From assembly GCF_029522115.1 (NCBI RefSeq), contig NZ_JAKWFK010000007.1:186001-250000 (forward strand): a stretch of DNA of 64,000 bases. The letters run 5' to 3'. How positions within the stretch are numbered: the stretch's first letter is position 1; each line of letters opens with the position of its first letter. Below the pieces are notes generated by a model. It had not been told where the DNA came from. It saw only the letters and a program-made list of their open reading frames with translations, and made no database searches. Below are positions 8,883 through 18,195 of this stretch, piece by piece. Origin of the DNA: Trinickia sp. Y13. Its GTDB lineage: Bacteria > Pseudomonadota > Gammaproteobacteria > Burkholderiales > Burkholderiaceae. The position numbers and the translations under genes are program-made.

Positions 8883-11800
8883 TCAATCGGCCGAACCGTA
8901 GCCACCGCCGCCCGGGGTTTCGATGACGAACACGTCGCCACGCTGAACGACCGTCGTATGTGTGGCGCCGAAATGCTCGATAGTGCCATTGGCTCGCTCC
9001 ACCCAGTTGCACCCGGCGCGTCCCTGTTCGCCGCCTGCGAGGCCGAACGGCGGCACTTCGCGGCGGTTGGCGAGGATGCTCGCCGTCATGGTGCGCGTGA
9101 AGCGAATACGCCGCACCGCGCCGTCGCCGCCCGATTGACGGCCCCGGCCGCCGCTGCCGCGGCGGATCGCATGCTGCTCCACGACAACGGGGAAGCGCCA
9201 TTCGATGACTTCCGGATCAGTCATCCGCGAGTTCGTCATGTGCGTCTGAACCACCGAGGTGCCGGGATGGTCGGGGCCCGCGCCCGAGCCGCCCGCGATC
9301 GTCTCGTAGTACTGGTGGTCGTCGTCGCCGAACGTGAAGTTGTTCATCGTGCCCTGCGACGCGGCCATGATCTTCAGCGCGCCATAGAGCGCGTCCGTCA
9401 CGGCCTGCGAGACTTCGACGTTGCCTGCCACGACCGCCGCCGGATAGACGGGGCTCAACATCGAGCCTTCCGGAATCACGATGTCGAGCGGACGGAGCAC
9501 TCCCTCGTTCATCGGAATCGAACCGGCCAGCAGCGTGCGGAATACGTAGAGCACGGCTGCCTTGCACACCGAGCGCGGCGCGTTGAAGTTACCGGGGCGC
9601 TGCTCGCTCGTGCCGGTGAAATCCACGCGCGCCTGGCGGCGCTCGCGGTCGATCGTGACGCATACGCGAATCTGAGCGCCGTCGTCCATGCCGTAGGTGA
9701 ACTCGCCGTCACCGAGTGCGCTGATGGCGTTGCGCACCGCTTCCTCGGCGTTGTCCTGCACGTGGTTCATATAGGCCAGGACGACCTCGGCGCCGTAGCG
9801 GCGCGTTGCGGCCAGCAGTTCGGTCGTGCCGCACTTGCAGGCTGCAATCTGCGCCATGAGATCGGCAATGTTCTGGTCGATGTTGCGCGCGGGGTAGGGG
9901 CCCGAGGCGAACAGCGCTCGCACCTGGGCTTCCAGGAACGTGCCGCCGTCCACGATCTGTACGTTGTCGAGCAGGACGCCTTCCTCTTCGATGACCGTGC
10001 TGTTGGGGGGCATCGAGCCCGGCGTGATGCCACCGACATCGCCATGGTGCCCGCGTGCCGCCACGTAGAACAGCAGTTCGTCGCGCTCGGCCGCGTGCAC
10101 GGGCATCACCACGGTGATGTCGGGCAGGTGCGTGCCGCCGTTGTAGGGCACGTTCAGCATGAATGCGTCGCCACGCTTCATCGTCGCGCTGTGCTCGCGG
10201 ATCACCGTCAGCACGCTGTCGCTCATCGAGCCGAGGTGCACCGGAATATGCGGAGCGTTGGCGATCAGGCCGCCGTTGCGATCGAAGATGGCGCACGAGA
10301 AGTCGAGACGCTCCTTCATGTTGACCGAGTACGAGGTCTTCTCGAGCGTCACGCCCATCTGCTGCGCGATCGACATGAAGACGTTGTTGAAGATCTCGAG
10401 ATGAACCGGGTGGACTTCGGTCGTGATGACGTTGGCCGGTTTGGCTGCGCCCTCGCGCTCCACGTCTTCCTGGTCGAGCCGCAGCGTGCCGTCCTCGAGC
10501 ATCGTCGCGCGCCAGCCAGCGAGCAACACGATAGTCGAGATGTCTTCGGTGAGCAGCGCCGGGCCCGTGAGCGAGTCGCCGACCGCGAGCGTGTTGCGGC
10601 GCACGAGGGGCACGTCCGTCCAGGCGCCGTCAGCGAACATGGCAATGCGCGTGCCGGCCTCGATGGCCGTTTCGGCCCGTCCATGCGCTTGTGCATGGCC
10701 GACGGCCGCACCGTTCTCGGTGATGCCCACGGCCTCGATGGCGATCGACTCGACCACCAAGGGCTTCGCTTCCATCACGAATCCGAAACGCTTCTGATGG
10801 AGCGCCTCGAAGGCGGTCTTCATCGCGAGCGCATCGCCGAACGGGACTTCCAGGGTCGAGTCGGTGTTCTGGTACTTCAGGCGTGCGGAGCGAATCGTGC
10901 GCACGCGCTGGCGCGGCACGCGCTGGGCGAGGACCTCGTCCACGGCCGCGCCCTCGAGTGCCTGATAGCTCTCGCGCAGCGCTGCCACGGTCTCGTCTTC
11001 GAGCACGGACTCGATGGCCTTCTCGCGCAGCACGCGCAGATCGGCCAGGCCCATGCCGAAAGCCGACAGCACGCCCGCGAACGGGTGCAGCACGATGCGC
11101 CGCATGCCGAGCGACTCGGCCACGGCGCAAGCCGCCTGGCCGCCTGCGCCGCCGAATGCGCACAGCGCGTAATCGGCGACGTCATGGCCGCGTTCGACAG
11201 AGATCTTCTTGATCGCCTGCGCCATGTTGTCGACGGCGATCGTGAGGAAGCCCTCGGCAATGGCTTCGGGGGTCATCGTGCGGCCCGTCTCGGCGCTCAC
11301 GCGCGCCGAGAGGGTTTCGAACTTTTCGCGGACGGTCGCCACGTCGAGCGGTAGATCGCCGTTCGGCCCGAAGACGTGCGGAAAATGATCGGCTTGCACG
11401 CGGCCGAGCATGACGTTGCAGTCGGTGACCGTCAGCGGGCCGCCGTTGCGATAGGCCGCGGGGCCGGGATAAGCGCCGGCCGACTCGGGCCCAACCAGGA
11501 AACGGCCGTTCTCGAAGCTGCAGATCGAACCGCCGCCGGCGGCCACGGTATGGATGTCCATCATCGGCGCGCGCACGCGCACACCCGCAACCTGCGTTTC
11601 GAAGACACGCTCGTAGGCGCCGTCGTAATGGGCGACGTCGGTGGAGGTGCCGCCCATATCGAACGTAATGACCTTACGCTCGCCCGCGGCTTCCGACGTT
11701 TTCACCGCACCGACGATGCCGCCGGCCGGGCCCGAGAGGATCGCGTCCTTGCCCTGGAAGTGCGTTGCTTCGGCCAGGCCGCCGCTCGATTGCATGAACA

Positions 11801-12563
11801 TCAGCGGCACGCTGCCCGTCTGAGCCATGACGCGCTCGACGTAATCGCGCAGCACCGGCGAGAGGTAGGCGTCGACCACGGTGGTGTCGCCGCGCCCGAC
11901 CAGCTTCATCAGAGGGCTGACGCGATGGCTCACGGAAATCTGCGTAAAACCGCATTCGCGCGCGATCTCGGCCACCCGCAACTCATGCTCCGGGAACCTG
12001 TAGCCGTGCATCAGCACGATCGCGATCGACGTGATGCCGGCTTTGCGCGCCTCGGCCAGCGCGCTGCGAGCATGCTCCTCATCGAGCGGTGCCAGCGTAT
12101 TGCCATGCGCATCGACGCGCTCGCGGATCTCGGCGACGCGCTCGTACATCTGCGAGGGCAGCGCGATGTGACGGGCGAAGATGTCGGGCCGCTCCTGGTA
12201 GCCGATGCGCAACTGATCGGCGAAGCCTTGCGTGATGGCCAGCAGCGTGCGTGCGCCCTTGCGCTCGAGCAGCGCATTGGTGGCGACGGTCGTGCCCATC
12301 TTGATGACTTCGATGCGCCCGTGCGGCAGCGCTTCGCCGGCTTCCACGCCGATCAGTTCGCGGATGCCCTGAACGACGGCGTCGCGATAGCGTTCGGGGT
12401 TCTCCGAAAGCAGCTTGTGGGTGACGAGCGAGCCGTCGGGACGACGCGCGACGATGTCTGTGAACGTGCCTCCGCGGTCCACCCAGAATTGCCAGCGGCC
12501 GGCGCCTGCGCCATGCGTCGAAGGGGCGCTACCTTGCTTGTCGTGATTCGAAGTCATCTCCAT
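8883..12563 (-). CDS. oplA: ATP-dependent 5-oxoprolinase (hydantoinase A/B fusion)
   Basis: The 1226-aa product is a full-length OplA: an N-terminal HyuA half (about 1-690) with the phosphate-binding WVDRGGTFTDIV near residue 25 and FDMGGTSTDVA in the middle, and a C-terminal HyuB half (about 720-1220) ending ETPGGGGYG. It hydrolyses 5-oxo-L-proline to L-glutamate at the cost of ATP in the cytosol. The frame opens at TTG 12575, but ATG 12563 is directly preceded by GAGGAG and is the better start. The divergent MFS gene is probably the importer of its substrate. It closes the chemistry begun by the ChaC and D-glutamate cyclase-family genes nearby, though stereochemistry differs (cyclase gives the D form). 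Confidence 0.93.
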   Translation of the reverse strand: MEMTSNHDKQGSAPSTHGAGAGRWQFWVDRGGTFTDIVARRPDGSLVTHKLLSENPERYRDAVVQGIRELIGVEAGEALPHGRIEVIKMGTTVATNALLERKGARTLLAITQGFADQLRIGYQERPDIFARHIALPSQMYERVAEIRERVDAHGNTLAPLDEEHARSALAEARKAGITSIAIVLMHGYRFPEHELRVAEIARECGFTQISVSHRVSPLMKLVGRGDTTVVDAYLSPVLRDYVERVMAQTGSVPLMFMQSSGGLAEATHFQGKDAILSGPAGGIVGAVKTSEAAGERKVITFDMGGTSTDVAHYDGAYERVFETQVAGVRVRAPMMDIHTVAAGGGSICSFENGRFLVGPESAGAYPGPAAYRNGGPLTVTDCNVMLGRVQADHFPHVFGPNGDLPLDVATVREKFETLSARVSAETGRTMTPEAIAEGFLTIAVDNMAQAIKKISVERGHDVADYALCAFGGAGGQAACAVAESLGMRRIVLHPFAGVLSAFGMGLADLRVLREKAIESVLEDETVAALRESYQALEGAAVDEVLAQRVPRQRVRTIRSARLKYQNTDSTLEVPFGDALAMKTAFEALHQKRFGFVMEAKPLVVESIAIEAVGITENGAAVGHAQAHGRAETAIEAGTRIAMFADGAWTDVPLVRRNTLAVGDSLTGPALLTEDISTIVLLAGWRATMLEDGTLRLDQEDVEREGAAKPANVITTEVHPVHLEIFNNVFMSIAQQMGVTLEKTSYSVNMKERLDFSCAIFDRNGGLIANAPHIPVHLGSMSDSVLTVIREHSATMKRGDAFMLNVPYNGGTHLPDITVVMPVHAAERDELLFYVAARGHHGDVGGITPGSMPPNSTVIEEEGVLLDNVQIVDGGTFLEAQVRALFASGPYPARNIDQNIADLMAQIAACKCGTTELLAATRRYGAEVVLAYMNHVQDNAEEAVRNAISALGDGEFTYGMDDGAQIRVCVTIDRERRQARVDFTGTSEQRPGNFNAPRSVCKAAVLYVFRTLLAGSIPMNEGVLRPLDIVIPEGSMLSPVYPAAVVAGNVEVSQAVTDALYGALKIMAASQGTMNNFTFGDDDHQYYETIAGGSGAGPDHPGTSVVQTHMTNSRMTDPEVIEWRFPVVVEQHAIRRGSGGRGRQSGGDGAVRRIRFTRTMTASILANRREVPPFGLAGGEQGRAGCNWVERANGTIEHFGATHTTVVQRGDVFVIETPGGGGYGSAD

Positions 12564-12946
12564 CGGTCTCCTCAAATGGACATACGGCCGTGGTTCCGAA
12601 ACGAAGACGGTCCATCGGCGAGTGGAGCGGATTATCGAAGCGTGGTCGAACCAGTGTCGAGGAAGAAATTTGAATGTTGGTTACAAGAAATTTTTATGCG
12701 CATACCTGCGAACTACACAGCACGAGCGGTTCAACCGGCGGCGGAGACGATGGGGGGTGGGATAACCCTGACATTTCTGTCAAGGAAATATTGACACTGA
12801 CGGCTGCAAATCCTCGCTGGCGCGTGACGTTTAGGCGACTTAGTATCGTTTCCATCCTTGAAGGGAAACTCCGATTCGGTCGCATGCATCTTGGCTAGGG
12901 CAGCGGCCGGTAACGCTTTTACACACGATCCACCTGGAGACTAGCT
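12564..12946. promoter_or_regulatory. Divergent oplA/MFS control region
   Basis: This 383-bp gap separates two divergent genes and must hold both promoters. It contains a perfect inverted repeat TGACA-TTTC-TGTCA at 12769-12782, followed by another TTGACA at 12790-12795, which may be an operator for one of the LysR proteins. No coding sequence is convincing here. Confidence 0.4.
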
Positions 12947-14236
12947 ATGACCACAAAAGCACAATACGCGGGGGACGCGCAGGGAGCAGCAGCGGCCGAT
13001 GGGCCGTTCGGCTGGTATCGCCGTGCGAGTGCGAGCGCGCGGCGCGCGTTCTGGAGTTGCAAGATCGGCTATGCATTGGACGCAATGGACACGATGTTCC
13101 TCGCGTTCGTCATTCCGGCGATCATGGCAACCTGGGGTATTTCGCGGGCCGACGCCGGCCTTGTCGGCACGGTGACGCTGCTGTCCTCCGCACTCGGCGG
13201 CTGGGTGGCCGGCATCTTGTCGGACCGCATCGGCCGTGTAAAGACGCTGCAGGTCACGATCGTCTGGTTTTCGGTCTTCACATTCCTTTGCGCACTTGCG
13301 CAGAGCTACGAGCAGTTGCTCTGGGCGCGCGGCTTGATGGGCCTGGGTTTCGGCGGTGAATGGACGGCGGGCGCCGTGCTGATCGGCGAGGCGATTGCCG
13401 CGGGCGATCGCGGCAAGGCGGTCGGCACCGTGCAGGCGGGCTGGGCGCTCGGTTGGGGCGTCTCGGCACTGCTTTATACGGTCGTCTTCTCGCTGCTGCC
13501 TGGCGAGATGGCTTGGCGCGCGCTTTTCGCTATCGGCCTGCTGCCCGCGCTGTTCGTGATTCCGCTGCGCCGGATGGTGCAAGAGCCTGAAGTCCACGCA
13601 CGGCAGAAGGCGCGCGAAGCGAGTTCCGGCGAGCATAGCTCGTTCCTTCAGATCTTCAGCAAGTATGGCGCCACGACTTTGCGCGCAGCGATTCTGACGA
13701 CGGGCGCTCAAGGCGGCTACTACGCGATCACCATCTGGATGCCGACGTGGCTGAAGACGTCGCAGCATTTGAGCGTGGTCGGCACGGGTGGCTATCTCTC
13801 GGTGATCATCGTCGGTTCATACATCGGCTATCTGACGAGCGCGGCGCTGAACGACCGCATCGGCCGGCGCTTGACGCTGATCGGCTATGCCGTGGCTTCG
13901 ATGGCGATCGCCTTTGTCTATACACGCATCCCCATGAGCAACGGCATGCTGCTTGCGCTTGGGTTCCCGCTCGGCTTTTGCGCCTCGGGCATCTTCGCGG
14001 GCATGGGCGCGTATTTGTCGGAGTTGTTCCCGACGCGGGTGCGCGGCAGCGGCGCCGGTTTCTGCTACAACTTCGGCCGTGCGGTCGGTGCAACGTTCCC
14101 GTTCTTCATCGGGATTGTTTCTAAGACGATGACGCTCGGCGCGGCGATCAGCGTGTTCGCGGCTTCCGCTTATGGCCTCGTGATGCTCGCCGCATTGATC
14201 CTTCCCGAGACGCGCGGCGCGCAGCTCGAGGATTGA
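12947..14236 (+). CDS. MFS transporter (sugar/organic-acid:H+ symporter type)
   Basis: The 429-aa protein has about 12 predicted membrane spans, the MFS loop motif SDRIGRVK between spans 2 and 3, a second NDRIGRR in the matching loop of the second half, and the N-terminal IGYALDAMDTMFLAF that is typical of the aromatic acid/metabolite symporter branch. It sits in the inner membrane and probably imports a carboxylate. Being divergent from oplA with a shared control region, 5-oxoproline is the leading substrate guess. The ATG at 12947 follows a GGAG site. A strong terminator follows the gene. Confidence 0.9.
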   Translation: MTTKAQYAGDAQGAAAADGPFGWYRRASASARRAFWSCKIGYALDAMDTMFLAFVIPAIMATWGISRADAGLVGTVTLLSSALGGWVAGILSDRIGRVKTLQVTIVWFSVFTFLCALAQSYEQLLWARGLMGLGFGGEWTAGAVLIGEAIAAGDRGKAVGTVQAGWALGWGVSALLYTVVFSLLPGEMAWRALFAIGLLPALFVIPLRRMVQEPEVHARQKAREASSGEHSSFLQIFSKYGATTLRAAILTTGAQGGYYAITIWMPTWLKTSQHLSVVGTGGYLSVIIVGSYIGYLTSAALNDRIGRRLTLIGYAVASMAIAFVYTRIPMSNGMLLALGFPLGFCASGIFAGMGAYLSELFPTRVRGSGAGFCYNFGRAVGATFPFFIGIVSKTMTLGAAISVFAASAYGLVMLAALILPETRGAQLED

Positions 14237-14300
14237 TCGACCTCGCTTGGCGCCTGGCCACGCCCAGGTGTCCGAGCGTGCCGTTGCAGGGCTTGAATCC

Positions 14301-14334
14301 GTCGCGGTCGATTACACGACCGCGACGTTTTTTT
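14301..14334 (+). terminator. Rho-independent terminator after the MFS gene
   Basis: GTCGCGGTCG and CGACCGCGAC form a perfect 10-bp stem with a 6-nt loop, followed by G and seven T residues. Confidence 0.92.
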
Positions 14335-14560
14335 GGGAGCGCGCCGCCTGCATGGTGGCGCGCTTCGGTCGTTCGTCGAGCACGAAGCGATTGAACCATC
14401 CCGTCACCGTCAGTTCACTGTGCGTCGTGCATCGTGCGATCGTTCAGCCTGTCTTCGACCAAGCGCTTTACGCTTTTCGTCGCTTTCCGATTTAGGCCCG
14501 GTGGCGAGTGCACTTCCGACAAGCGGCGGAAGTTTCCAAGATGCGCACGCGCCTTCGCGT

Positions 14561-14622
14561 TTCGTGTTTCTCGACCGGATTTCGCAAGCGGGACAATAGA
14601 AACGCCCTGCTCTCGGTAGCGT
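14561..14622 (+). promoter_or_regulatory. hrpII-box promoter of the TPR/glycosyltransferase gene
   Basis: TTCG-N16-TTCG occupies 14561-14584 and the -10-like TAGCGT (14617-14622) follows after 32 nt. The first half-site reads TTCGT rather than TTCGC, so it is a perfect hrpII but not a perfect PIP box. The gene starts at 14761. The rest of the 14237-14760 gap holds the terminator listed above and nothing else recognisable. Confidence 0.65.
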
Positions 14623-14760
14623 ACCAAGCTCGGGAGCGAACGCGGCGCTGACGCCCAGCGCCGTACACGCCCTGTGCCCCTGCGGCCGTCGCACCCGCCG
14701 CTACGCCAACCATTGCCTCGATGGGCGCCAAGCCCTGTCGGCCGGACATATTCGAACAAC

Positions 14761-16452
14761 ATGACGAGCACCGATAATAGCGACAACCTGCCCGATTGCA
14801 TCTGCGTCGATCCACAAGAAGCCCTCCATCAAGTCCGCGCGCTGTGCGCGCAAAACAAGCTGGCACAAGCCAGGACGCTATGTCGTGAGATCTGCGTTGC
14901 AGAGCCGACGTCGGTCGAGGCATTGAATCTGCTCGCGGCGATCGCGTTGCAAGCGCGTGATTATGAAGACGCCATTGCCACGATGCGGCAGGCGCTTCTT
15001 GCGGGCGGCAATGCGGCCGTGACCCACTTCAATATTGGCGTGGCACTGCGCGAACTGGGTCGTTTCGACGATGAGGTTGCCGCATACGACGAATCGTTGG
15101 CGCATCGCCCCCGCTTCTTCGAAGCGTGGTTCAATCGTGGTAACGCGCTGCGCTTGCTGGGACGTCACGATGAAGCCATTGCGAGCTTTGATCACGCGAT
15201 AGCCATCCGGCCGGAATGCGCCGAGGCGTTCAACAATCGGGGCAATGCGCTGGGTGACCTAGGCCGGCACGGAGAAGCGATTATCAGTTTCGACCGTGCA
15301 TTGACTTTGAAGCCGGATTACGCCGTGGCGCATGACAACCGGGGCAATGCACTCGAAGGTCTCGGACGTCATGACGATGCACTGCGCAGCTACGAGGAGG
15401 CGCAGCGGTGTGCGCCTGACTACGCGGATGCTCACTGGAACGAAAGCCTGTGCCGATTGCTCATCGGCGACTACGCCAGGGGCTGGGAGAAGTACGAATG
15501 GCGTTGGCGCACCGGCACTTATGTTCGCGATGAATGGCCCCGATTCTCGGTGCCGTTGTGGCTCGGACGCGAATCGCTTGCGGGTAGAACCATCCTGCTG
15601 CACGCAGAGGGCGGGCTGGGCGATACGCTGCAGTTCTGCCGCTTCGCGACCTCCGTTTCCACGCTCGGGGCAAGGGTGCTGCTCGAAGTCCAGCCACAAC
15701 TACACCGCCTGCTGACGGGTCTGGACGGGGTGGACGAGCTACTGGTGCAGGGGCAGCGGCGACCCGCTTTTGATTTTCATTGCCCACTCATGAGTTTGCC
15801 GCTCGCGCTTGGAACGCAAAGTGACGCGATCCCCGCGTCGCTACCGTATATCACCCCTGATCCGGAACAGGTGTCCGCCTGGGGGCGACGGATCGGAGAG
15901 GACCGCGATCGGCTTCGCGTCGGGCTCGTCTGGGCCGGCAATCCGCGACTGGGCATCGCGACCTCGCACGCGATGGACAAGCGGCGCAGCATGCCGTTTG
16001 CGCGTTTCGAACCGCTCTTTGACTTGTGCGGTATCGACTTCTACAGCCTGCAAAAAGGCGATGCTGCGCAAGCCCAGCTCAGGGGCAGTCCGCTCGCGCA
16101 GCGTGTCATCGACGTCACGGATCAGATCGAAGACTTCGCTGATACGGCCGCGCTCGTTGCGCATCTGGACCTGGTCATCGCCGTCGATACCTCGACTGCC
16201 CACCTGGCGGGTGCGATGGGCAAGCCCGTATGGCTCCTGAATCGGTATGACACGTGCTGGCGCTGGTTTCTCGAACGGTCCGATTCGCCGTGGTATCCCA
16301 AGGTAATGCGAATTTTCCGTCAGCCTGAGCCGGGCAACTGGCACGCTGTCGTCGATGAAGTCGGCGACGCGCTTCGACAGCTGGGCGATGGATTTAACCG
16401 TGCAGAGACATCCGGACCAGGAAATACACAAGGGTGGCAGCACACGCGGTAA
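14761..16452 (+). CDS. TPR protein with C-terminal glycosyltransferase-like domain
   Basis: The 563-aa protein (ATG 14761) carries at least five tetratricopeptide repeats of 34 aa between about residues 70 and 255, including three near-identical NRGNAL-x2-LGRH units. The C-terminal half (about 290-550) resembles the GT9/GT41-like domain common in such proteins, with HAEGGLGDTLQFCRFA and a late VIAVDTSTAHLAGAMGKPVW. It could be a cytosolic glycosyltransferase acting on proteins or on surface glycans. The PIP-like promoter suggests coregulation with T3SS genes and possible secretion, but the first residues (MTSTDNSDNLPDC) are only weakly effector-like. The frame is open upstream to 14674 but no ribosome site is clear for either start. 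Its 3' end overlaps the convergent azlD gene by 59 bp. Confidence 0.82.
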   Translation: MTSTDNSDNLPDCICVDPQEALHQVRALCAQNKLAQARTLCREICVAEPTSVEALNLLAAIALQARDYEDAIATMRQALLAGGNAAVTHFNIGVALRELGRFDDEVAAYDESLAHRPRFFEAWFNRGNALRLLGRHDEAIASFDHAIAIRPECAEAFNNRGNALGDLGRHGEAIISFDRALTLKPDYAVAHDNRGNALEGLGRHDDALRSYEEAQRCAPDYADAHWNESLCRLLIGDYARGWEKYEWRWRTGTYVRDEWPRFSVPLWLGRESLAGRTILLHAEGGLGDTLQFCRFATSVSTLGARVLLEVQPQLHRLLTGLDGVDELLVQGQRRPAFDFHCPLMSLPLALGTQSDAIPASLPYITPDPEQVSAWGRRIGEDRDRLRVGLVWAGNPRLGIATSHAMDKRRSMPFARFEPLFDLCGIDFYSLQKGDAAQAQLRGSPLAQRVIDVTDQIEDFADTAALVAHLDLVIAVDTSTAHLAGAMGKPVWLLNRYDTCWRWFLERSDSPWYPKVMRIFRQPEPGNWHAVVDEVGDALRQLGDGFNRAETSGPGNTQGWQHTR

Positions 16453-16714
16453 GCAGAAGCCCCGCGCGCGTCGAGAAAGTGACAATGGCCGCTATGGCAA
16501 TGGCCGCAACGGCGGCTGCGGGCGCAGTGTTGATCTCGGTCCAGGCAATGTACACCACGAAGTTCAGAAAAACGGCCATGGGCAGTACTCGCTCGAGTAA
16601 GCCGCGCGCCGTGGGGCCCAGACGCAACCGAACGAACACCGGCAGTACCCGCACGGTTATGCTCGTTGCAAACAACGCCAGAATGGCGAGGGCATGCGAA
16701 GAGAAGCTCATGCG
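16394..16714 (-). CDS. azlD: AzlD-family branched-chain amino acid/peptide exporter small subunit
   Basis: The 106-aa protein has about four hydrophobic helices and the AzlD-type core TSITVRVLPVFV-RLRLG near the N-terminus. AzlD works with AzlC in the inner membrane to export hydrophobic or modified amino acids. Its start overlaps the azlC stop by 7 bp, so the two are translationally coupled. It is the last gene of the GGTV-peptide operon, and its end overlaps the convergent TPR gene. Confidence 0.85.
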   Translation of the reverse strand, partial: RMSFSSHALAILALFATSITVRVLPVFVRLRLGPTARGLLERVLPMAVFLNFVVYIAWTEINTAPAAAVAAIAIAAIVTFSTRAGLLLTACAATLVYFLVRMSLHG

Positions 16715-17424
16715 CCCGCCCTCCAGAGCCGCCACGTGCTGAAGCCTATGCTGGGGAGCCAGAACCAGGCCCGGCCTAAGAGCGTGAACAGCAACAAAGC
16801 GACAGCAACGCAGAGCCCGATTTCCAAAAGCCGGCGACGCCATGACGCCGAAATCTGGGGTACACGAGCCTTGAGTTGACCAAGGGACAACACCAGCAGC
16901 ACAGCACTCGCAGGAAACCCCAGATTGATGTCCCCAACAAGCAGGCTGTGCGGGATCAATTGAGTTGCGAACGCGCCGACAAGGGTAGACAAAACCCAAG
17001 CGCCGTAGATTGTCAAACGGATGGCGAGAATGGATGCGTGAGGGTCATGAGGCCGCTCCACGGCATAAGCCTCATCGCCCAACAAATGCGCAAAAAAGGC
17101 GCGTCGCACAGGGTGCCGGGGCAATCGCGAGGAAGTGGTAAAGGCGATTGGGATGTATCGGCAGTTGATCGAAATAGCCATTAACAGCATGGTCAGAATA
17201 CCGAGTCCTTGATCGGCCAACGGCAGCAATGCAAACTGCCCGCTTCCGGAGAAGCCGAGCAAACTGAAGATCAGCACGTCGACCGCCCCCCAGTTTGCCT
17301 GTGCTGCTAACACGCCAAAGAGCATGCCGATCGGCAGGAGGGCCACCCCTGTGGGGACAGCGCGGAGAAATGCCGTCCACGGACCATCCGGCGCGATCGG
17401 AGAGGCGTGTGTCCCCGACGTCAT
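16708..17424 (-). CDS. azlC: AzlC-family exporter large subunit
   Basis: The 238-aa protein matches AzlC: PTGVALLPIGMLFGVLA near the N-terminus, FSGSGQFA in the second helix pair, SINCRYIPIA and HLLGDEAYAV in the conserved core, with seven or eight membrane spans. AzlCD pairs export branched-chain amino acids and analogues. The ATG overlaps the stop of the 2-oxoglutarate oxygenase gene by 4 bp, which argues for coupled synthesis. In this operon it may export hydroxylated amino acids or fragments of the modified peptide; that is inference. Confidence 0.9.
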   Translation of the reverse strand: MTSGTHASPIAPDGPWTAFLRAVPTGVALLPIGMLFGVLAAQANWGAVDVLIFSLLGFSGSGQFALLPLADQGLGILTMLLMAISINCRYIPIAFTTSSRLPRHPVRRAFFAHLLGDEAYAVERPHDPHASILAIRLTIYGAWVLSTLVGAFATQLIPHSLLVGDINLGFPASAVLLVLSLGQLKARVPQISASWRRRLLEIGLCVAVALLLFTLLGRAWFWLPSIGFSTWRLWRAGA

Positions 17425-18173
17425 GCGGTAGCCTCGGCCGAAAGCGTTGCCTCGCTAGCGCGGCGCTCGTGTGCCGGGCCATAGGCACGCTTGTGCCAAC
17501 GATTGATTTCGATGACCCAAATATCCCGATGCCCGATGGTACCCTGCGCCGGCGCAATATCTGTCGCGTAGTGAATGTAGCGTTCGTCGTCAATCAACAC
17601 GGCCTGATTCTCGCCAAGAAGCTGTTGATGAACGATTTGGCGAGACACCGGGTCAATGACCTGCGTTTCCCCACCGGCGACGTTGTGGCGCCCTGCGATA
17701 ACAATCACGCTGAATTCGTGCCCGTCGCGATGCGGTCCCTCTGGCACAGTGACGCCCTTGAATTCGGCGTTTGCTACCACACGGATCTGATTGACGTTGA
17801 GGTGGTAGCGTTCATTTTCATCGATTGGGAGCGCATCGAGAACGGCCACCATCAGCGGCGACGGATCGCACTCGAGTTGTTCGCGATGGCGCATTACGCC
17901 GCCGGCCTCAGCCAAACGGATGTATTCGGCCGACTGGACGTACTTGCGCTGTGGCAGCAATGCAAAGATCCATTGTCCTTCCTCACGATAGCCGAAGTAC
18001 TGCGACAGGCGTATCTGTCGCAAGCGCTTCAAACTGTGCCCGTCACGCGGCATATTGTTGAAGGATTCCAGCACTTGCTCAGGCAGCGGCGGCGTATCGA
18101 TCACGGCGTAGCCGTGCGTTTTGAAGTGGTCCGCACCGGTTACGGTGGCACGCTCCAAGGCGTGTGCGTCCAT
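17421..18173 (-). CDS. 2-oxoglutarate/Fe(II) oxygenase, amino acid hydroxylase type (2OG-Fe dioxygenase family)
   Basis: The 250-aa protein resembles the 2OG-Fe dioxygenase family that includes bacterial L-isoleucine 4-hydroxylase. The iron ligands are visible as HRDGHEF (H148, D150) and the distal H201 in YIHYATD; R216 in GHRDIW would bind 2-oxoglutarate. Enzymes of this family hydroxylate free branched-chain or similar amino acids. Here the gene lies 22 bp downstream of the radical SAM gene and overlaps azlC, so it may hydroxylate Val, Ile or Thr in the GGTV peptide, or act on a free amino acid that AzlCD exports. ATG 18173 follows AGGAAAAA; the open frame extends upstream into the radical SAM gene but that part is a shadow. 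Confidence 0.87.
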   Translation of the reverse strand: MDAHALERATVTGADHFKTHGYAVIDTPPLPEQVLESFNNMPRDGHSLKRLRQIRLSQYFGYREEGQWIFALLPQRKYVQSAEYIRLAEAGGVMRHREQLECDPSPLMVAVLDALPIDENERYHLNVNQIRVVANAEFKGVTVPEGPHRDGHEFSVIVIAGRHNVAGGETQVIDPVSRQIVHQQLLGENQAVLIDDERYIHYATDIAPAQGTIGHRDIWVIEINRWHKRAYGPAHERRASEATLSAEATA

Positions 18174-18195
18174 GAAGTTTTTCCTCGCTGGTAGA

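Noticed and set aside
8958-11354. 798-codon plus-strand frame opposite oplA
   Set aside because: Antisense shadow of the 5-oxoprolinase gene; His/Arg/Val-rich and without domains.
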